This document shows positions 63,933 through 64,000 of a stretch of DNA of 64,000 bases, one piece after another. How positions within the stretch are numbered: the first letter of the stretch is position 1; every line of letters begins with the position of its first letter. A model generated the notes under the pieces. It was not told the DNA's origin. It worked only from the letters and a program-made list of their open reading frames with translations, and did not search any database. Source of the DNA: Dyella sp. GSA-30 (GTDB lineage Bacteria > Pseudomonadota > Gammaproteobacteria > Xanthomonadales > Rhodanobacteraceae). The stretch covers positions 3,325,524 through 3,389,523 of the forward strand of contig NZ_AP027042.1 in assembly GCF_027924605.1 (NCBI RefSeq). Direction: 5' to 3'. The position numbers and the translations under genes were made by a program.

Positions 63933-64000
63933 ATGAGCTCCGTTCAACTCTCGACACCGGTAGCCATGCCGCGATTGCTCAGCCCGTGGCAACGGATACT
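63933..64000 (+). CDS. Start of an unidentified gene, cut by window end
   Basis: ATG with GGAG at 7-nt spacing; 22 codons (MSSVQLSTPVAMPRLLSPWQ, then RI) remain open to the window edge. Too short to identify. In this position a Wzy polymerase, a glycosyltransferase or another membrane protein would be usual. Confidence 0.5.
   Translation, partial: MSSVQLSTPVAMPRLLSPWQRI

Noticed and set aside
59648-63933. Shared 14-mer GATGGAGCCGCTTA just before two start codons (59648-59661 and 63920-63933)
   Set aside because: A 14-nt match between two places in 64 kb is expected by chance a few times; the ribosome-site part would be similar anyway.

Overview
The window is GC-rich, densely coded chromosomal DNA of a gammaproteobacterium. 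It most likely comes from the Xanthomonadales, and within them a Rhodanobacteraceae-type genome (Dyella/Luteibacter/Rhodanobacter-like). This is an inference. It rests on a XVIPCD-tailed type IV secretion effector, a Xanthomonas-style non-phosphorylating L-fucose pathway next to an N-glycan hydrolase set, and REP-like intergenic palindromes. I see no rRNA, tRNA, CRISPR array or intact insertion sequence.

Layout. (1) 1-10.4 kb: the 3' part of a Reg_prop/Y_Y_Y hybrid histidine kinase with a degenerate receiver, a methyl-accepting chemotaxis protein, a Mg2+ P-type ATPase (mgtA) preceded by a proline-rich leader ORF and a terminator-like hairpin, and a Na+/phosphate cotransporter. (2) 10.4-14.3 kb: a TonB-dependent receptor facing a small secreted NTF2-like protein and an XRE-cupin regulator across an operator-rich spacer. 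(3) 14.5-38.8 kb: one large glycan locus. An IclR regulator, a FucP-type transporter, a mutarotase and a six-gene leftward operon convert L-fucose to pyruvate and L-lactate. A rightward series follows: hexokinase-type kinase, GH29, GH18, GH20, GH3, GH92, then a second GH29, a sialidase-fold protein and a clan GH-A-like enzyme. Every hydrolase carries an export signal. Together they look like a system that dismantles fucosylated, xylosylated (plant-type) N-glycans outside the cytoplasm and burns the fucose inside. The two divergent promoters of the fucose genes share one palindrome, a good candidate for the IclR operator.

(4) 38.9-51.2 kb: an accessory mixture of redox and stress genes (NmrA-like protein, LysR and HxlR regulators, pirin, YcaC-like hydrolase, GST, UbiG-like methyltransferase, DCC/DUF4166 pair, cupin, HD hydrolase). 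Embedded in it is an antibacterial T4SS effector/immunity pair (peptidoglycan-targeting XVIPCD effector plus DUF1311/LprI-like inhibitor). A 640-nt gene-poor, decayed stretch follows. (5) 51.3-64 kb: the start of an exopolysaccharide or O-antigen locus with a Wzb-type phosphatase, a Wzc-type tyrosine autokinase, a flippase, an acetyltransferase, a glycosyltransferase and what looks like a full five-step route to UDP-ManNAc3NAcA (WbpA/B/E/D/I types) plus a UDP-hexuronate 4-epimerase. The locus runs off the right end.
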